Positions 8,597 to 15,689 of a stretch of 55,603 nt of DNA are shown here, in pieces; within the stretch, counting starts at the first letter, position 1, and each line of letters starts with the position of its first letter. The notes beneath the pieces are model-generated. The model did no database searches. It was not told the origin of the DNA and worked only from the letters and a program-made list of their open reading frames with translations. The position numbers and the translations under genes were made by a program. This stretch comes from a virus, in the IMG/VR virus record IMGVR_UViG_3300031772_000046, positions 1-55,603 of that record. One strand, written 5' to 3'.

Positions 8597-9351
8597 CTCA
8601 CAAGGTTGGGGTGCGGGTCGAGGATTGACTCATACTGCTCCTTGATGCCGTACTTGCAGTCGGGGTCGTGAAGCTTGTACCGCTCGAACTTCCGCTGACG
8701 GCGCTCCGGGGCGGCCCATCCCCAATGCTGGATGCGCGCACTCAACCCAATGCCGTTCTTCCCGATGGCGCCTTGCGGAAAGCGCCCGCAATGCACCGGT
8801 TGGTCGGGCCACACGTTCGGCTGGCCGAGATAACGGACCATCAGGGGCCAGTTGCGAGTATGCGCGTTCCACCATTGATCTTCGCGGTAGTGACAGCTGT
8901 CCCACATGTCGAACAACTGGAATGCCGCATAACTGATAGGCTCATCGGATTCCTCCGTGTTTTGCCTGTCCCACTCGGGCAACTTCTCGTCAAGTTGACG
9001 CAGTCTGTGATTGAAACGACCCTGGTCGCGCCTGGCAATGACCTCATCGGAATCAAGACACAGGATCCAGTTGCCCATACCGGCCTCCTCAGCGGCCATC
9101 TCCCACAGTCGCGCACGCGCCTTGGGTTCGTTCTTCATGAAGGTCGGTTCGGGAAGCGATTCAAAGCGAAGGGGCTTGAAGAGCTTGCATCTGTCGGTTA
9201 GCAGGCTGCTGTTGGAGCAATCATCAAGGATGACAAGGCCCGAAGTTGCCTCTTTGAGCGAGGCGAGGGCGGGGTAGAGACCACCGTAGAGATTATCAAG
9301 GAACGACTCGGGATCGAAATGGACCAGCATCGCGCCTATGATCTTGGGCAT
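8584..9351 (-). CDS. Glycosyltransferase family 2-like
   Basis: A 255-residue GT-A-type enzyme starting MPKIIGAMLVHFDP. It has ILDDCS at 41-46 (donor loop) and the metal-binding LCLDSDEVI at 98-106. A C-terminal HWGW..ERRQRKFERY segment followed by HDPDCKY is typical of phage glycosyltransferases. TAATG couples it to the preceding gene. Twelve codons closely matching its start recur at 9698-9754 in a truncated remnant. The acceptor is unknown. Confidence 0.85.
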   Translation of the reverse strand: MPKIIGAMLVHFDPESFLDNLYGGLYPALASLKEATSGLVILDDCSNSSLLTDRCKLFKPLRFESLPEPTFMKNEPKARARLWEMAAEEAGMGNWILCLDSDEVIARRDQGRFNHRLRQLDEKLPEWDRQNTEESDEPISYAAFQLFDMWDSCHYREDQWWNAHTRNWPLMVRYLGQPNVWPDQPVHCGRFPQGAIGKNGIGLSARIQHWGWAAPERRQRKFERYKLHDPDCKYGIKEQYESILDPHPNLVRWRD

Positions 9352-9662
9352 TACAGGCGCCCCTCAGATGATGCCGCTGTCAGACCGTCCATAACGGCAT
9401 CCCAGTGGCCGGGTTGCTTGAGGTTCGCCACATCGGCGGGGTCTACATGATCGTCCTTCGTCCATATGTACACGTCGGGCCCTGCTTCCTCCATGTACCC
9501 GCGCGCCATGGCCGAAATGCAGTCGCGGCTACAGACATAATGCGGCGGATGCCATCCGGGCGAATCATTGATAAACCACCCTTCGGGCTGCCGCCACTTG
9601 CCGTCACGGTAGATTCCGAGAACGGTCGTGCCGCAAGCGTCGCAACGAAAGTTTACCGCCAT
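9351..9662 (-). CDS. Small zinc-binding protein
   Basis: A 103-residue protein with CDACGTTVLG at residues 7-16 and CSRDC near 45, a likely treble-clef or zinc-ribbon site. The Trp/His/Pro-rich centre and acidic tail give no further clue. Its stop forms TAATG with the glycosyltransferase start. Function unknown. Confidence 0.7.
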   Translation of the reverse strand: MAVNFRCDACGTTVLGIYRDGKWRQPEGWFINDSPGWHPPHYVCSRDCISAMARGYMEEAGPDVYIWTKDDHVDPADVANLKQPGHWDAVMDGLTAASSEGRL

Positions 9663-9697
9663 GATGTCTGCCCCTCGCTTCCCGCTACTTCTGGCGC

Positions 9698-9754
9698 TTA
9701 AAGGTAACGGTTCGCCTCGTTCCTGACCAGCATCGCGCCGATGATCTTGCTCAT
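9698..9754 (-). pseudogene. Truncated glycosyltransferase remnant (18 codons)
   Basis: ATG 9754 overlaps the stop of the upstream gene (ATGA) and opens a frame reading MSKIIGAMLVRNEANRYL before TAA at 9698. This is the classic N-terminus of a family 2 glycosyltransferase and matches the start of the intact gene at 9351 in 27 of 30 bases. The rest of the gene is absent, replaced by the zinc-binding gene. It is most simply the 5' stub of a deleted or replaced paralogue. Confidence 0.65.
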
Positions 9755-10389
9755 CTCACCGCTGGCCTCGCTTTATCGACATTGCCCTCCCAGCCACACC
9801 GGCAGCAGATGGCGTGGCCGTCTTGCCACATGAGGTTGTGGGATTGACACAGGGGACACAGGTCGGGCCGTTCCACAAAGCCCGCCGTACCCAAATACTC
9901 CAGCCCCACGCGGTACTTCTCGTAGGGTTCAAACCACAGGTCGCGGGCGGGGGTCTGAATGTGGATGAGGAACGTACTGAGGGAACAGTGGGCATCAGGA
10001 TCGAGCAATGCCCCCGGCTCCTCTACCGCGCTTACCATCTCGGCGAACTGCGCAATGTCGCCGTTCCAGCGTTCGGTGCGCATGGCCTGCCTGACTTCGT
10101 GATCCGTTGACGGTATCTCTGTCGCGGGTAGGCGGTCTTCTCCCCGGCGCTCCAGATGCACGCAATAGACCTGGCCTACCTCGAAGCGAATGGACGGCGC
10201 CGGGTGACTCAGGGTCATTTTGATGATTCCTATCGGCGGGTACTCGGGATGAAACAGCCCGGTACATCGCCTCTGTATGGTCGGGGGATACATCTCCGCG
10301 TACTCCCCATAGTTGTCGCCCATCTCGGATAAACCCTTCATGACACGCGCGACGCGGAAGTCGCCGGTGAAGACCTTGACCGCGCTCAT
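9751..10389 (-). CDS. Hypothetical protein with C-terminal zinc ribbon
   Basis: A 212-residue protein. The first part is mixed alpha/beta with no recognised fold. The last 40 residues hold CPLCQSHNLMW and CCRCGWEGN, a classic zinc ribbon. GGAGGGGG precedes ATG 10389. The ribbon suggests nucleic-acid or protein binding, but no family was identified. Confidence 0.75.
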   Translation of the reverse strand: MSAVKVFTGDFRVARVMKGLSEMGDNYGEYAEMYPPTIQRRCTGLFHPEYPPIGIIKMTLSHPAPSIRFEVGQVYCVHLERRGEDRLPATEIPSTDHEVRQAMRTERWNGDIAQFAEMVSAVEEPGALLDPDAHCSLSTFLIHIQTPARDLWFEPYEKYRVGLEYLGTAGFVERPDLCPLCQSHNLMWQDGHAICCRCGWEGNVDKARPAVR

Positions 10390-10408
10390 CGAACCCCCTC
10401 CATTCGCC

Positions 10409-10608
10409 CTACTTCTGCCGCTTCACCGTCTTGATGTCCAGGCTCACGCGCGGGTCGTACTCGTTATCCAGACTCTTGATCCTGCCCTTGACCAGCAACG
10501 TGACCGACTCATCAAGGTGTGCCTTCCTTAGTCGCTTCGCATCGGCGCCATATAGGGTGAGGCTGGTCTTGGGTCTTTGTACCCCATTATCTTAGGGGTC
10601 TTCGCCAC
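10409..10608 (-). pseudogene. Small gene with probable frameshift
   Basis: A perfect AAAGGAGGT lies 8 nt before GTG 10608, which opens VAKTPKIMGYKDP and stops at 10528. From about 10575 the -1 frame reads a protein-like KTSLTLYGADAKRL, ending in SLDIKTVKRQK at TAG 10409, and it has no start of its own. The two parts join into about 66 residues if one frame change occurs near 10570. No strong slippery heptamer is visible, so decay or a base-calling error is as likely as programmed frameshifting. Confidence 0.5.
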
Positions 10609-10633
10609 CCACAAAACCTCCTTTCAAGGGAAC

Positions 10634-10741
10634 GGCGGGCCGCCCACATGCGGTCGCTAACCGCGCGTAATAAGCGAATAGCCGGGGATGCGGTCGCTAG
10701 CCGCGTGTAATAAGCGAATAGCCGTGGGTGGGCGGCCCGCC
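10634..10741. repeat. Two tandem 40-bp repeats flanked by a 14-bp inverted repeat
   Basis: A perfect 14-bp inverted repeat (10634-10647 and 10728-10741) encloses two direct 40-bp copies (10648-10687 and 10688-10727) that differ at only a few positions. Each copy has an internal short hairpin (GCGGT...ACCGC type). The element fills the intergenic space between two leftward genes and has no T-run, so it is not a typical terminator. Confidence 0.8.
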
Positions 10742-10747
10742 AATGGG

Positions 10748-10921
10748 TTACTCTAACGTCTCAGTCACAAAGGCCAACAGGCAGTAATAACCGTGGAATC
10801 GTAGTGGATGTTCGTATTGAGGATCGCGCAGAACGAGTTTGGCGGGTTCCTCATCAAGAAAGGGACCGCTGCAGTAGGCGCAGTTGTTTACGGTGTCTGA
10901 TGGCAGTTGCTTGGCTCCCAT
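10748..10921 (-). CDS. Small Cys-containing protein (57 aa)
   Basis: The frame runs from ATG 10921 to TAA 10748, with AGGAGG upstream at good spacing. CAYC near residue 14 and a lone Cys near 47 suggest a partial zinc knuckle. It is immediately downstream of the 106-residue zinc protein. Function unknown. Confidence 0.65.
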   Translation of the reverse strand: MGAKQLPSDTVNNCAYCSGPFLDEEPAKLVLRDPQYEHPLRFHGYYCLLAFVTETLE

Positions 10922-10939
10922 CGGTCAGTCCTCCTGCTT

Positions 10940-11260
10940 CTATCCCAACCCTAGAATCTTGGCGGGTTCGGCCATCAGGCCCGTCGCCGGCGCGTGTCCC
11001 ACTCCGGGACCGTAGGACGGGTCGAGCTTGGCGGCGTAGTCCCAGGCGCAGTCGAAGCAGCAGACTTCCACTCTCTTCTGCCCGCGTGCAGTCCAGAACT
11101 GTACCTGCCAACCCGTTATTTCCTTGCCACACGCCGCGCAATGACGGATCGGAATTGACTCGGGCTTCTGGCTGCAGAACGATGCGCCCACGGAAACATG
11201 CGAGAAGAGTGGCACACTCGCCGACGATTCCTCATCCGTGAACTTGGCCTCACCCGCCAA
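10940..11260 (-). CDS. Zinc-binding hypothetical protein (TTG start)
   Basis: The coding part begins at TTG 11260, 8 nt after AAGGA, and gives 106 residues. Longer readings of this frame to 11485 are the shadow of the GroES-like gene. CAACGKEITGW at 41-51 and CCFDC at 67-71 form a likely four-cysteine site of MYM/TRASH type. It overlaps the GroES-like gene by 11 nt. Function unknown. Confidence 0.6.
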   Translation of the reverse strand: MAGEAKFTDEESSASVPLFSHVSVGASFCSQKPESIPIRHCAACGKEITGWQVQFWTARGQKRVEVCCFDCAWDYAAKLDPSYGPGVGHAPATGLMAEPAKILGLG

Positions 11261-11498
11261 TGGGTTGGTCCTTATCTTCCGTAATCGCACAGTCGATACC
11301 GGCATCCCAGACGATTTGATAAGTCTCCCCGCCGTCTTGAACCATTCGGGCGAAGCACTTGTCATACAACACAATGTCACCGACGTGCCAGGGATACCAC
11401 CTGGCCGCCGTTGAGGCCACGACCCGGCCCCGCAGAAAGGAGAGATGCGTTCCTTCGGGTTTGACGAGAACATTGCCCGGTGCAAGTGTGATCCCCAC
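11250..11498 (-). CDS. GroES (Cpn10)-like co-chaperonin
   Basis: An 82-residue protein from GTG 11498, 8 nt after AGGAGG. The order of signatures matches Cpn10: NVLVKPEG near the N-terminus (as in the DRVLVK strand), GRVVAS, then VGDIVLYDKCF, and a final segment, ETYQIVWDAGIDCAITED, like the family's EYLI...DILAVVE. A Cpn10 caps GroEL during folding; phages use their own versions to fold capsid proteins. The mobile loop seems shortened and the protein is slightly short, so it may be divergent. Confidence 0.65.
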   Translation of the reverse strand: MGITLAPGNVLVKPEGTHLSFLRGRVVASTAARWYPWHVGDIVLYDKCFARMVQDGGETYQIVWDAGIDCAITEDKDQPIGG

Positions 11499-11501
11499 GC
11501 C

Positions 11502-11705
11502 TCAGTCCTCCTGCTTGGCTACGTACTTGGCGAGACAGGACCAGGAGCAGAAACGCACCGGATCTTTGCGCACGGGATCATACAGCGTCAACACGGCATC
11601 GCTGGGCGGTAGAACCTCCTTGCAGAGGGCGCAATAGCGGGCGGCGGTAATGGCTGTATTCCGCCCCGCCATGATAGTGCCGCTGATGATTACGTTGTCG
11701 CGCAT
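11502..11705 (-). CDS. Small MYM/treble-clef zinc protein
   Basis: A 67-residue protein with CALC at 25-28 and FCSWSC near 52, the spacing of a MYM- or TRASH-type treble clef. AGGAGGGGG lies six bases before ATG 11705, directly after a 15-bp inverted repeat. Its end contains the Shine-Dalgarno of the GroES-like gene. Function unknown. Confidence 0.7.
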   Translation of the reverse strand: MRDNVIISGTIMAGRNTAITAARYCALCKEVLPPSDAVLTLYDPVRKDPVRFCSWSCLAKYVAKQED

Positions 11706-11727
11706 CAGAAACCCCCTCCTTCCGTTC

Positions 11728-11824
11728 CTCTGGGAGAGCCAGCTTAAGCCGCTTTGGGGGCGTCAGGCTTATGCCTACGTCGTTTCGCCGATGGGCGTTC
11801 GGCTGGTATCTGGCTCTCCCAGAG
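11728..11824. repeat. Perfect 15-bp inverted repeat around a gene end
   Basis: CTCTGGGAGAGCCAG at 11728-11742 is perfectly complementary to CTGGCTCTCCCAGAG at 11810-11824. One arm lies within the last codons of the metallopeptidase-like gene, the other between its stop and the Shine-Dalgarno of the next gene. In the leftward transcript this would form a long-loop hairpin (67-nt loop) next to the ribosome-binding site. Confidence 0.7.
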
Positions 11825-12382
11825 AGACGGGTTGTCCCGCAAAACTTGATGAACGAGTCGGCCCACGCGACGGGCCTCCTTCTCGGAAAGGCCCAGGCTC
11901 ATCATGCCGCTGGCACAGACGCATACAGCGGCCACCAGGGCCGACATCATGTACTGTAGCGTTCCGGCCACGACGCGCAGGCAGCATTGCGAAGGGTTGA
12001 AGTCCACCGCCGCGCTCTCGTCTTCATCGCCGCACGCATCCTTTAGGGCATCGACCTGCACCACGGCAAACTGCAATCCCACAATGTCCACCACATCGGG
12101 AAGTTGGGTCGTCCCCGCAAATACGGCAAGATTGCGCTGGATCACGTCTGTTAGAATCTGGACGACGGTCTCGCCGTGTTGCATTCCACAGTGCCACTCG
12201 ATGCAATGCAGAATTTCGTGTAGCAACGTCTGCGGCGCCTGGGCAGGACTCAGATCCTTCCGAAGTTTGATACACCCGCGCCTGACGTTGAGGCGCCCGA
12301 GAAGGTCGGGCTCGGAGTCAATCACACCTTCGCGAATCACGGCATATTCGACACTCCCGATCTTCACCGTCTCCGGTATCAC
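11744..12382 (-). CDS. HEXXH metallopeptidase-like protein
   Basis: GTG 12382 follows AGAGGGGGA at normal spacing and gives 212 residues. The start (IPETVKIGSVEYAV) and HEILH at 55-59 in QTLLHEILHCIEWHCG match the small HEXXH proteins common in phages, related to ImmA/IrrE or SprT-like zinc peptidases. A hydrophobic stretch lies near 145-165, and the tail is basic. Catalysis would need a zinc bound by the two His and a later residue; a target is not evident. Confidence 0.65.
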   Translation of the reverse strand: MIPETVKIGSVEYAVIREGVIDSEPDLLGRLNVRRGCIKLRKDLSPAQAPQTLLHEILHCIEWHCGMQHGETVVQILTDVIQRNLAVFAGTTQLPDVVDIVGLQFAVVQVDALKDACGDEDESAAVDFNPSQCCLRVVAGTLQYMMSALVAAVCVCASGMMSLGLSEKEARRVGRLVHQVLRDNPSLWESQIPAERPSAKRRRHKPDAPKAA

Positions 12383-12395
12383 GTCGCTTCCCCCT

Positions 12396-12593
12396 CTACT
12401 GGTAGCTGTCCCAATCCCCCAGGATCCTGTCGGCCGCCTGCTCCGGGGTGAACTTCCCCAAGTCCTCGCGCTTCGCCGTGCGAGTGATCGCCAGTATCTC
12501 GGGGCGGGCGAGGGCCTTCTGCTCCGCAATGGACATGGCGGGATTCTTGCAGCGCACGCGGAGGATGACGGGTTTGATGTCATCGCGGGTCAT
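12396..12593 (-). CDS. Small hypothetical protein
   Basis: A 65-residue, mostly helical protein with LGKFTPEQAADRILGDWDSYQ-like C-terminus. ATG 12593 overlaps the stop of the 59-residue gene (ATGA). Its first seven codons (MTRDDIK) recur upstream at 12803 in 20 of 21 bases. No domain was recognised. Confidence 0.65.
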   Translation of the reverse strand: MTRDDIKPVILRVRCKNPAMSIAEQKALARPEILAITRTAKREDLGKFTPEQAADRILGDWDSYQ

Positions 12594-12769
12594 TGCCGTA
12601 TGGTTCTGGGGCCAAACATTTCATCATGCGGCGCCCGCCAGACAGTGAGGGGAATCGTGAAGACCGTATGGATGCCGCTTGGGCCGTATCGGAAGAGGCC
12701 CCATCGCCTCTGCTCGATCCACTCGCCGCACGCCTCCCGCTGAGCGTCAACGATCTCGAACTTGAACAT
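12590..12769 (-). CDS. Small hypothetical protein (59 aa)
   Basis: The frame runs from ATG 12769 to TGA 12590, with AAAGGAGG upstream. The protein is aromatic- and Arg-rich (EQRRWGLFRYGPSG) with one Cys. It is translationally coupled to the next gene by ATGA. No family was recognised. Confidence 0.65.
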   Translation of the reverse strand: MFKFEIVDAQREACGEWIEQRRWGLFRYGPSGIHTVFTIPLTVWRAPHDEMFGPRTIRQ

Positions 12770-12803
12770 GGGTCAGTCCTCCTTTGATGTCGTCGCGGGT
12801 CAT
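12747..12803 (-). pseudogene. Duplicated gene-start stub (18 codons)
   Basis: ATG 12803 overlaps the stop of the gene at 12800 (ATGA) and opens with the same seven codons, MTRDDIK, as the gene at 12593 (one base differs). The frame then diverges exactly at the Shine-Dalgarno of the next gene and stops at 12747. It looks like the stub of a duplicated copy interrupted by insertion of the 59-residue gene. Confidence 0.5.
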
Positions 12804-13105
12804 GGTTTTCCCCCTAAGTCCTCATCTGGCTGAAGCCAGGGCATTTCTGCGATATACCAGCCGTCCGCGTCCGGGCGCGGCGAGAAGGGGACGCCCGTAA
12901 GATGGCCCTCTTCAAAAGTGGATGGGGCCGAATGACGCCCAATCATGACCGCCAGGTCCAGGGTGCCATCGTCATGGACGGCTTCGACCATGCACAGCAG
13001 GTCTAGGCGCCGCCTCCGACATGGGGTGTCGGGGGTCGCGATCCCCGACCAGTCGCGCGTGCAGCGGACGCGAATGATCTGACCGACAGGCGGGGTGGGG
13101 GTCAT
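12800..13105 (-). CDS. Hypothetical protein (101 aa)
   Basis: The likely start is ATG 13105 behind AAGGAGG; upstream codons in frame have no ribosome-binding site. The protein is beta-rich (GQIIRVRCTRDWSG, AVMIGRHS) and ends in an acidic tail, WLQPDEDLGGKP. There is no recognisable domain. It lies between the phosphoesterase and the 59-residue gene. Confidence 0.65.
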   Translation of the reverse strand: MTPTPPVGQIIRVRCTRDWSGIATPDTPCRRRRLDLLCMVEAVHDDGTLDLAVMIGRHSAPSTFEEGHLTGVPFSPRPDADGWYIAEMPWLQPDEDLGGKP

Positions 13106-13149
13106 GGGGATGCCTCCTTTTTCAGGTCCACGCACACCAGCGCCCGAAG

Positions 13150-13905
13150 TCACATCGTAACCTCCATGTCCCTCTCCTTGGCCCCCAGGATCACACGGGG
13201 AAGCCCCCTGGCTCCCGGCGGGTATCCCCCGCGCTCGGCGTATCCACCCCATCCCAGGAAGGACGCGCAAGAGAGGAACGCTTGCGTGTCGTACCTGACG
13301 CGGCCCGCCCGCTCGTCAATGCGCACGCGGAGTTTCTTGAAGGGCGTCACCACATGTCCATGCCCTAGAAGGTAAACATCGGCGTCCACGTGTCCGCTGA
13401 TACCCACGAGGTTGTTCAACTTGTTTCCGGCCTGCTTGCCACCGGCCCATCCATGCGTCGCGTAGATGTGGTAGGAACGCTGTCGGCCCTTGTAGCGGCC
13501 AAACCGGAGCCAGATCAGCGTCCCGTCCTCCACGTAGGGCGCGTCCAGACTTACCGCGATGTCCTCCGCTGGCTTCAGGCCGGTTTCGCGGTAGATGCGG
13601 AGGTCGTGGTTCCCCGCACAGACCGCCAGAACCCGCCCTTTCAGGGGCGCTAAGTCGGCGATGGCGCGCTTCTTTTGCTCCTGGGGTTCCATCTGATTGA
13701 AGATTTCGCCCTTGCTGCTTTTGGTGACGAAGTTGCAGTAGTCGCCCAGAAGTACCGCGTAGGCATTGGGCCTTTCGACTATCCAGGCGATTGCCCTTGT
13801 GAGCCCCGGGCCGTCATGCAGCGGGTCGCCGATGTGGAAGTCGCCAAGGGGTACTAGTATAAGGTTGTCCAGGTCGGAGGATAGCGTACATTGCAGGAAC
13901 CGCAT
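13150..13905 (-). CDS. Calcineurin-like metallophosphoesterase
   Basis: A 251-residue enzyme starting at ATG 13905 behind AAGGAGG. The full metal-site set is visible: GDFHIGD at 21-27, GDYCN at 54-58, GNHD at 98-101, a later THGWAG, and GHGHV near 195. It should hydrolyse a phosphomonoester or diester (nucleotide or nucleic acid) with two metal ions. Its substrate is not evident from context. Confidence 0.88.
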   Translation of the reverse strand: MRFLQCTLSSDLDNLILVPLGDFHIGDPLHDGPGLTRAIAWIVERPNAYAVLLGDYCNFVTKSSKGEIFNQMEPQEQKKRAIADLAPLKGRVLAVCAGNHDLRIYRETGLKPAEDIAVSLDAPYVEDGTLIWLRFGRYKGRQRSYHIYATHGWAGGKQAGNKLNNLVGISGHVDADVYLLGHGHVVTPFKKLRVRIDERAGRVRYDTQAFLSCASFLGWGGYAERGGYPPGARGLPRVILGAKERDMEVTM

Positions 13906-13942
13906 GGCCACCCTCCTTCCGTGAAGCGGACATGGTGGAGAG

Positions 13943-14227
13943 TTAGTCCGCCGGCGTGAAGTCGATGTGGTATGCCTTGCCGCGCTCAAACACGGCGGCG
14001 CACTCAGGGTCGCACGTCATGAACTTGAGAGGTGCCTTGATCACATCGCCGAAGAGAACGGACGGTTGGTCAGACACGTCAAAGTAGATGATGTACTGGC
14101 AACGGGGTAGGGGCGGAATGACCTCGAATACGCCGGGTCTGTCGGGAATAGCCTTGCCCGTCGTAAACTCAAGGGGCGGCGGCAACTCCATCGTCGTCTT
14201 CACGCAAACCCTGAATGTCAGCCGCAC
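13943..14227 (-). CDS. Small hypothetical protein
   Basis: A 94-residue protein from GTG 14227 with GGAGGA upstream. Its N-terminus (LTFRVCVKTTMELPPP) resembles the 64-residue protein at 5327-5521. It has two further Cys (TCDPEC). No family was recognised; the similarity suggests both descend from one small gene. Confidence 0.65.
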   Translation of the reverse strand: MRLTFRVCVKTTMELPPPLEFTTGKAIPDRPGVFEVIPPLPRCQYIIYFDVSDQPSVLFGDVIKAPLKFMTCDPECAAVFERGKAYHIDFTPAD

Positions 14228-14230
14228 GTC

Positions 14231-14512
14231 TCATTCCTCCTCCGGCATCGTCGTCGCCGTCTTCTCCACACATGCGACGACGTACTCGGGAATCAGTCCC
14301 GCTATCACGACACCGCGCCGGTCAAGTTCGTCCTTGATGGCCGCCAGTCTCTCCGTGAGGTCCGCCGCCGCGACCGCCAGCGCCTGACTCGGGCCCGTTG
14401 TTGGGTCTGCGGGAAGCGGCAGAAAGTCAACCTCGTGAAGTCCCAGGTGGGTGAAGATTTCGGGAATCAGGGTTACTGGCTCACCATCGCTCATGAGGGG
14501 CACGTTATTCAT
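14231..14512 (-). CDS. Small hypothetical protein
   Basis: About 93 residues from ATG 14512 (an in-frame ATG 14518 is also possible). ATG 14512 overlaps the stop of the 31-residue gene as ATGA. The second half is a long amphipathic helix (LTERLAAIKDELDRRG), possibly coiled coil, then an acidic end. Function unknown. Confidence 0.65.
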   Translation of the reverse strand: MNNVPLMSDGEPVTLIPEIFTHLGLHEVDFLPLPADPTTGPSQALAVAAADLTERLAAIKDELDRRGVVIAGLIPEYVVACVEKTATTMPEEE

Positions 14513-14604
14513 CCGCATTCGCTTTCACCACACTCTGGGCACCATGCGCACCCGCCCTGATGGGCCAAGGCCGTACCGCATAGTTGGCAGGTATCGTCGA
14601 TCAT
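14509..14604 (-). CDS. Tiny zinc-ribbon peptide (31 aa)
   Basis: The frame runs from ATG 14604 to TGA 14509 behind AGGAGG. Seven of 31 residues are Cys-related to knuckles (CQLCG, CAWCPECG), a compact zinc ribbon. It sits directly downstream of the tRNA-Gln gene in the transcript. Function unknown. Confidence 0.6.
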   Translation of the reverse strand: MIDDTCQLCGTALAHQGGCAWCPECGESECG

Positions 14605-14622
14605 GGGCAGTCCTCCTGTTCT

Positions 14623-14697
14623 TGGCTGAGGCGGCACGGGTCGAACGTGCGTTGACGGGTTCAAGGCCCGGCGTCCTACCGGCTAGACGACGCCTCA
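14623..14697 (-). tRNA. tRNA-Gln (anticodon UUG), with C33
   Basis: The 75-nt cloverleaf has a full acceptor helix TGAGGCG/CGCCTCA, D arm GTCT...GGAC, anticodon stem CCGGG/CCCGT (outer pair mismatched), T arm GCACG-TTCGACC-CGTGC, G73 and an encoded CCA. The weak U1-A72 pair and G73 are Gln identity features and agree with anticodon UUG. Loop CCTTGAA puts C, not the near-universal U, at position 33. Confidence 0.85.
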
Positions 14698-14707
14698 GCG
14701 TGGGGTG

Positions 14708-15001
14708 CTAGTTGTTGCTGGGTTGCTGGGCGAACACTTGGGCCGGGGCCATGCCACAGGCAACGCCGAAAATGCGCGGCAGGCGCGAGGTTGCGAAGGC
14801 ACAGTAGACGATGGGCGAGACAACCAAAGTGTGTCGCGTCTGAGTGGTGAGAGGATCCACGTTAACGACCTCGCTTCTGAACACGCGGGGCGGCATCTCG
14901 GCGACGGCCTTCCTCACATCGGCGGACAAGGCACATGTTTCCTTGGATGCGCAGTTGTCGCACGGGACCGAAACCTTCACTTCTGCATCGAAACTGGTCA
15001 C
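14708..15001 (-). CDS. Cysteine-containing hypothetical protein
   Basis: A 97-residue protein from GTG 15001, eight bases after AGGGGG. CDNCASKETC near residue 14 is a three-Cys knuckle. The centre is Arg/Pro-rich and the C-terminus is uncharged. It lies just upstream of tRNA-Gln in the transcript. Function unknown. Confidence 0.65.
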   Translation of the reverse strand: MTSFDAEVKVSVPCDNCASKETCALSADVRKAVAEMPPRVFRSEVVNVDPLTTQTRHTLVVSPIVYCAFATSRLPRIFGVACGMAPAQVFAQQPSNN

Positions 15002-15014
15002 TCAGGATTCCCCC

Positions 15015-15584
15015 TCATTTGGTATTGGGTGGCGCCTCAATGTACGGGGCGTAGAGACGCACCGGGTTAATCTGAACGGGAACGGGGGTGATGCGCAGGT
15101 CAATCGCCCTGGACAGCGGTTCTCCTGCATCCAAGTCGTCCCAATCGACATTCGCGCGAAAGTGGATGCGGAATGCCAGTCCCTCCTGAAACACGGCGAG
15201 TCTCAGACTGTTCTTGTCGTAGAACAACCCGCGAAAGGCTTGGTTAAGAAGGCGCCCGGCGTGCTCTTCGACTTCGGCGTAGGTCGGGGGTGACTTGCGC
15301 GTGAATGAGGCGTGGCCTACGAAGTTCTGGTCAGCAGGAAGCTGGCCGTAGGCCGCCACCAATTCCCTTATCCGCTGGGCGAGAACCACGTATTCAGGCC
15401 ATGCCGTAATCTCGGGCGGGCGCCTGAAGATGCGCCGCCACCAGGGAAGGCCGCAGTACGAACGCTGGCATTCAACCTGATGCCGCAGGTTGTCTATGTC
15501 ACGGTCGAGGCAGGGAAGAGACTTGTTCAGGTATTGGATGTGCGGCGCGATGGCGATCAACCGCTCGGCGGTGATGGCCTCCAT
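15015..15584 (-). CDS. Hypothetical protein (189 aa)
   Basis: The start is set at ATG 15584, eight bases after AGAGGGGG, rather than the in-frame ATG 15605. The N-terminal half is helical and the C-terminal half mixed, with a Cys-containing segment near 40 (VECQRSYCGLPWWRRIFRRP). No domain was recognised. A spacer of about 105 nt upstream has weak inverted repeats only. Confidence 0.65.
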   Translation of the reverse strand: MEAITAERLIAIAPHIQYLNKSLPCLDRDIDNLRHQVECQRSYCGLPWWRRIFRRPPEITAWPEYVVLAQRIRELVAAYGQLPADQNFVGHASFTRKSPPTYAEVEEHAGRLLNQAFRGLFYDKNSLRLAVFQEGLAFRIHFRANVDWDDLDAGEPLSRAIDLRITPVPVQINPVRLYAPYIEAPPNTK

Positions 15585-15689
15585 ACACCGTTCCCCCTCT
15601 CGCATAGACGCGCTACAAGGCCCCTATCGTCCTGCGGGCAGTACGATACTCGGGGCAGTCTGATCGACGCAGGAAGGGGCGTCTACGGC

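Noticed and set aside
10634-10741. CRISPR array
   Set aside because: Only two units with no spacers between them, and no cas genes; it is a tandem repeat within an inverted repeat.
11261-11485. N-terminal extension of the zinc protein at 10940
   Set aside because: It is out-of-frame reading of the GroES-like gene; the TTG with a Shine-Dalgarno at 11260 is a better start.
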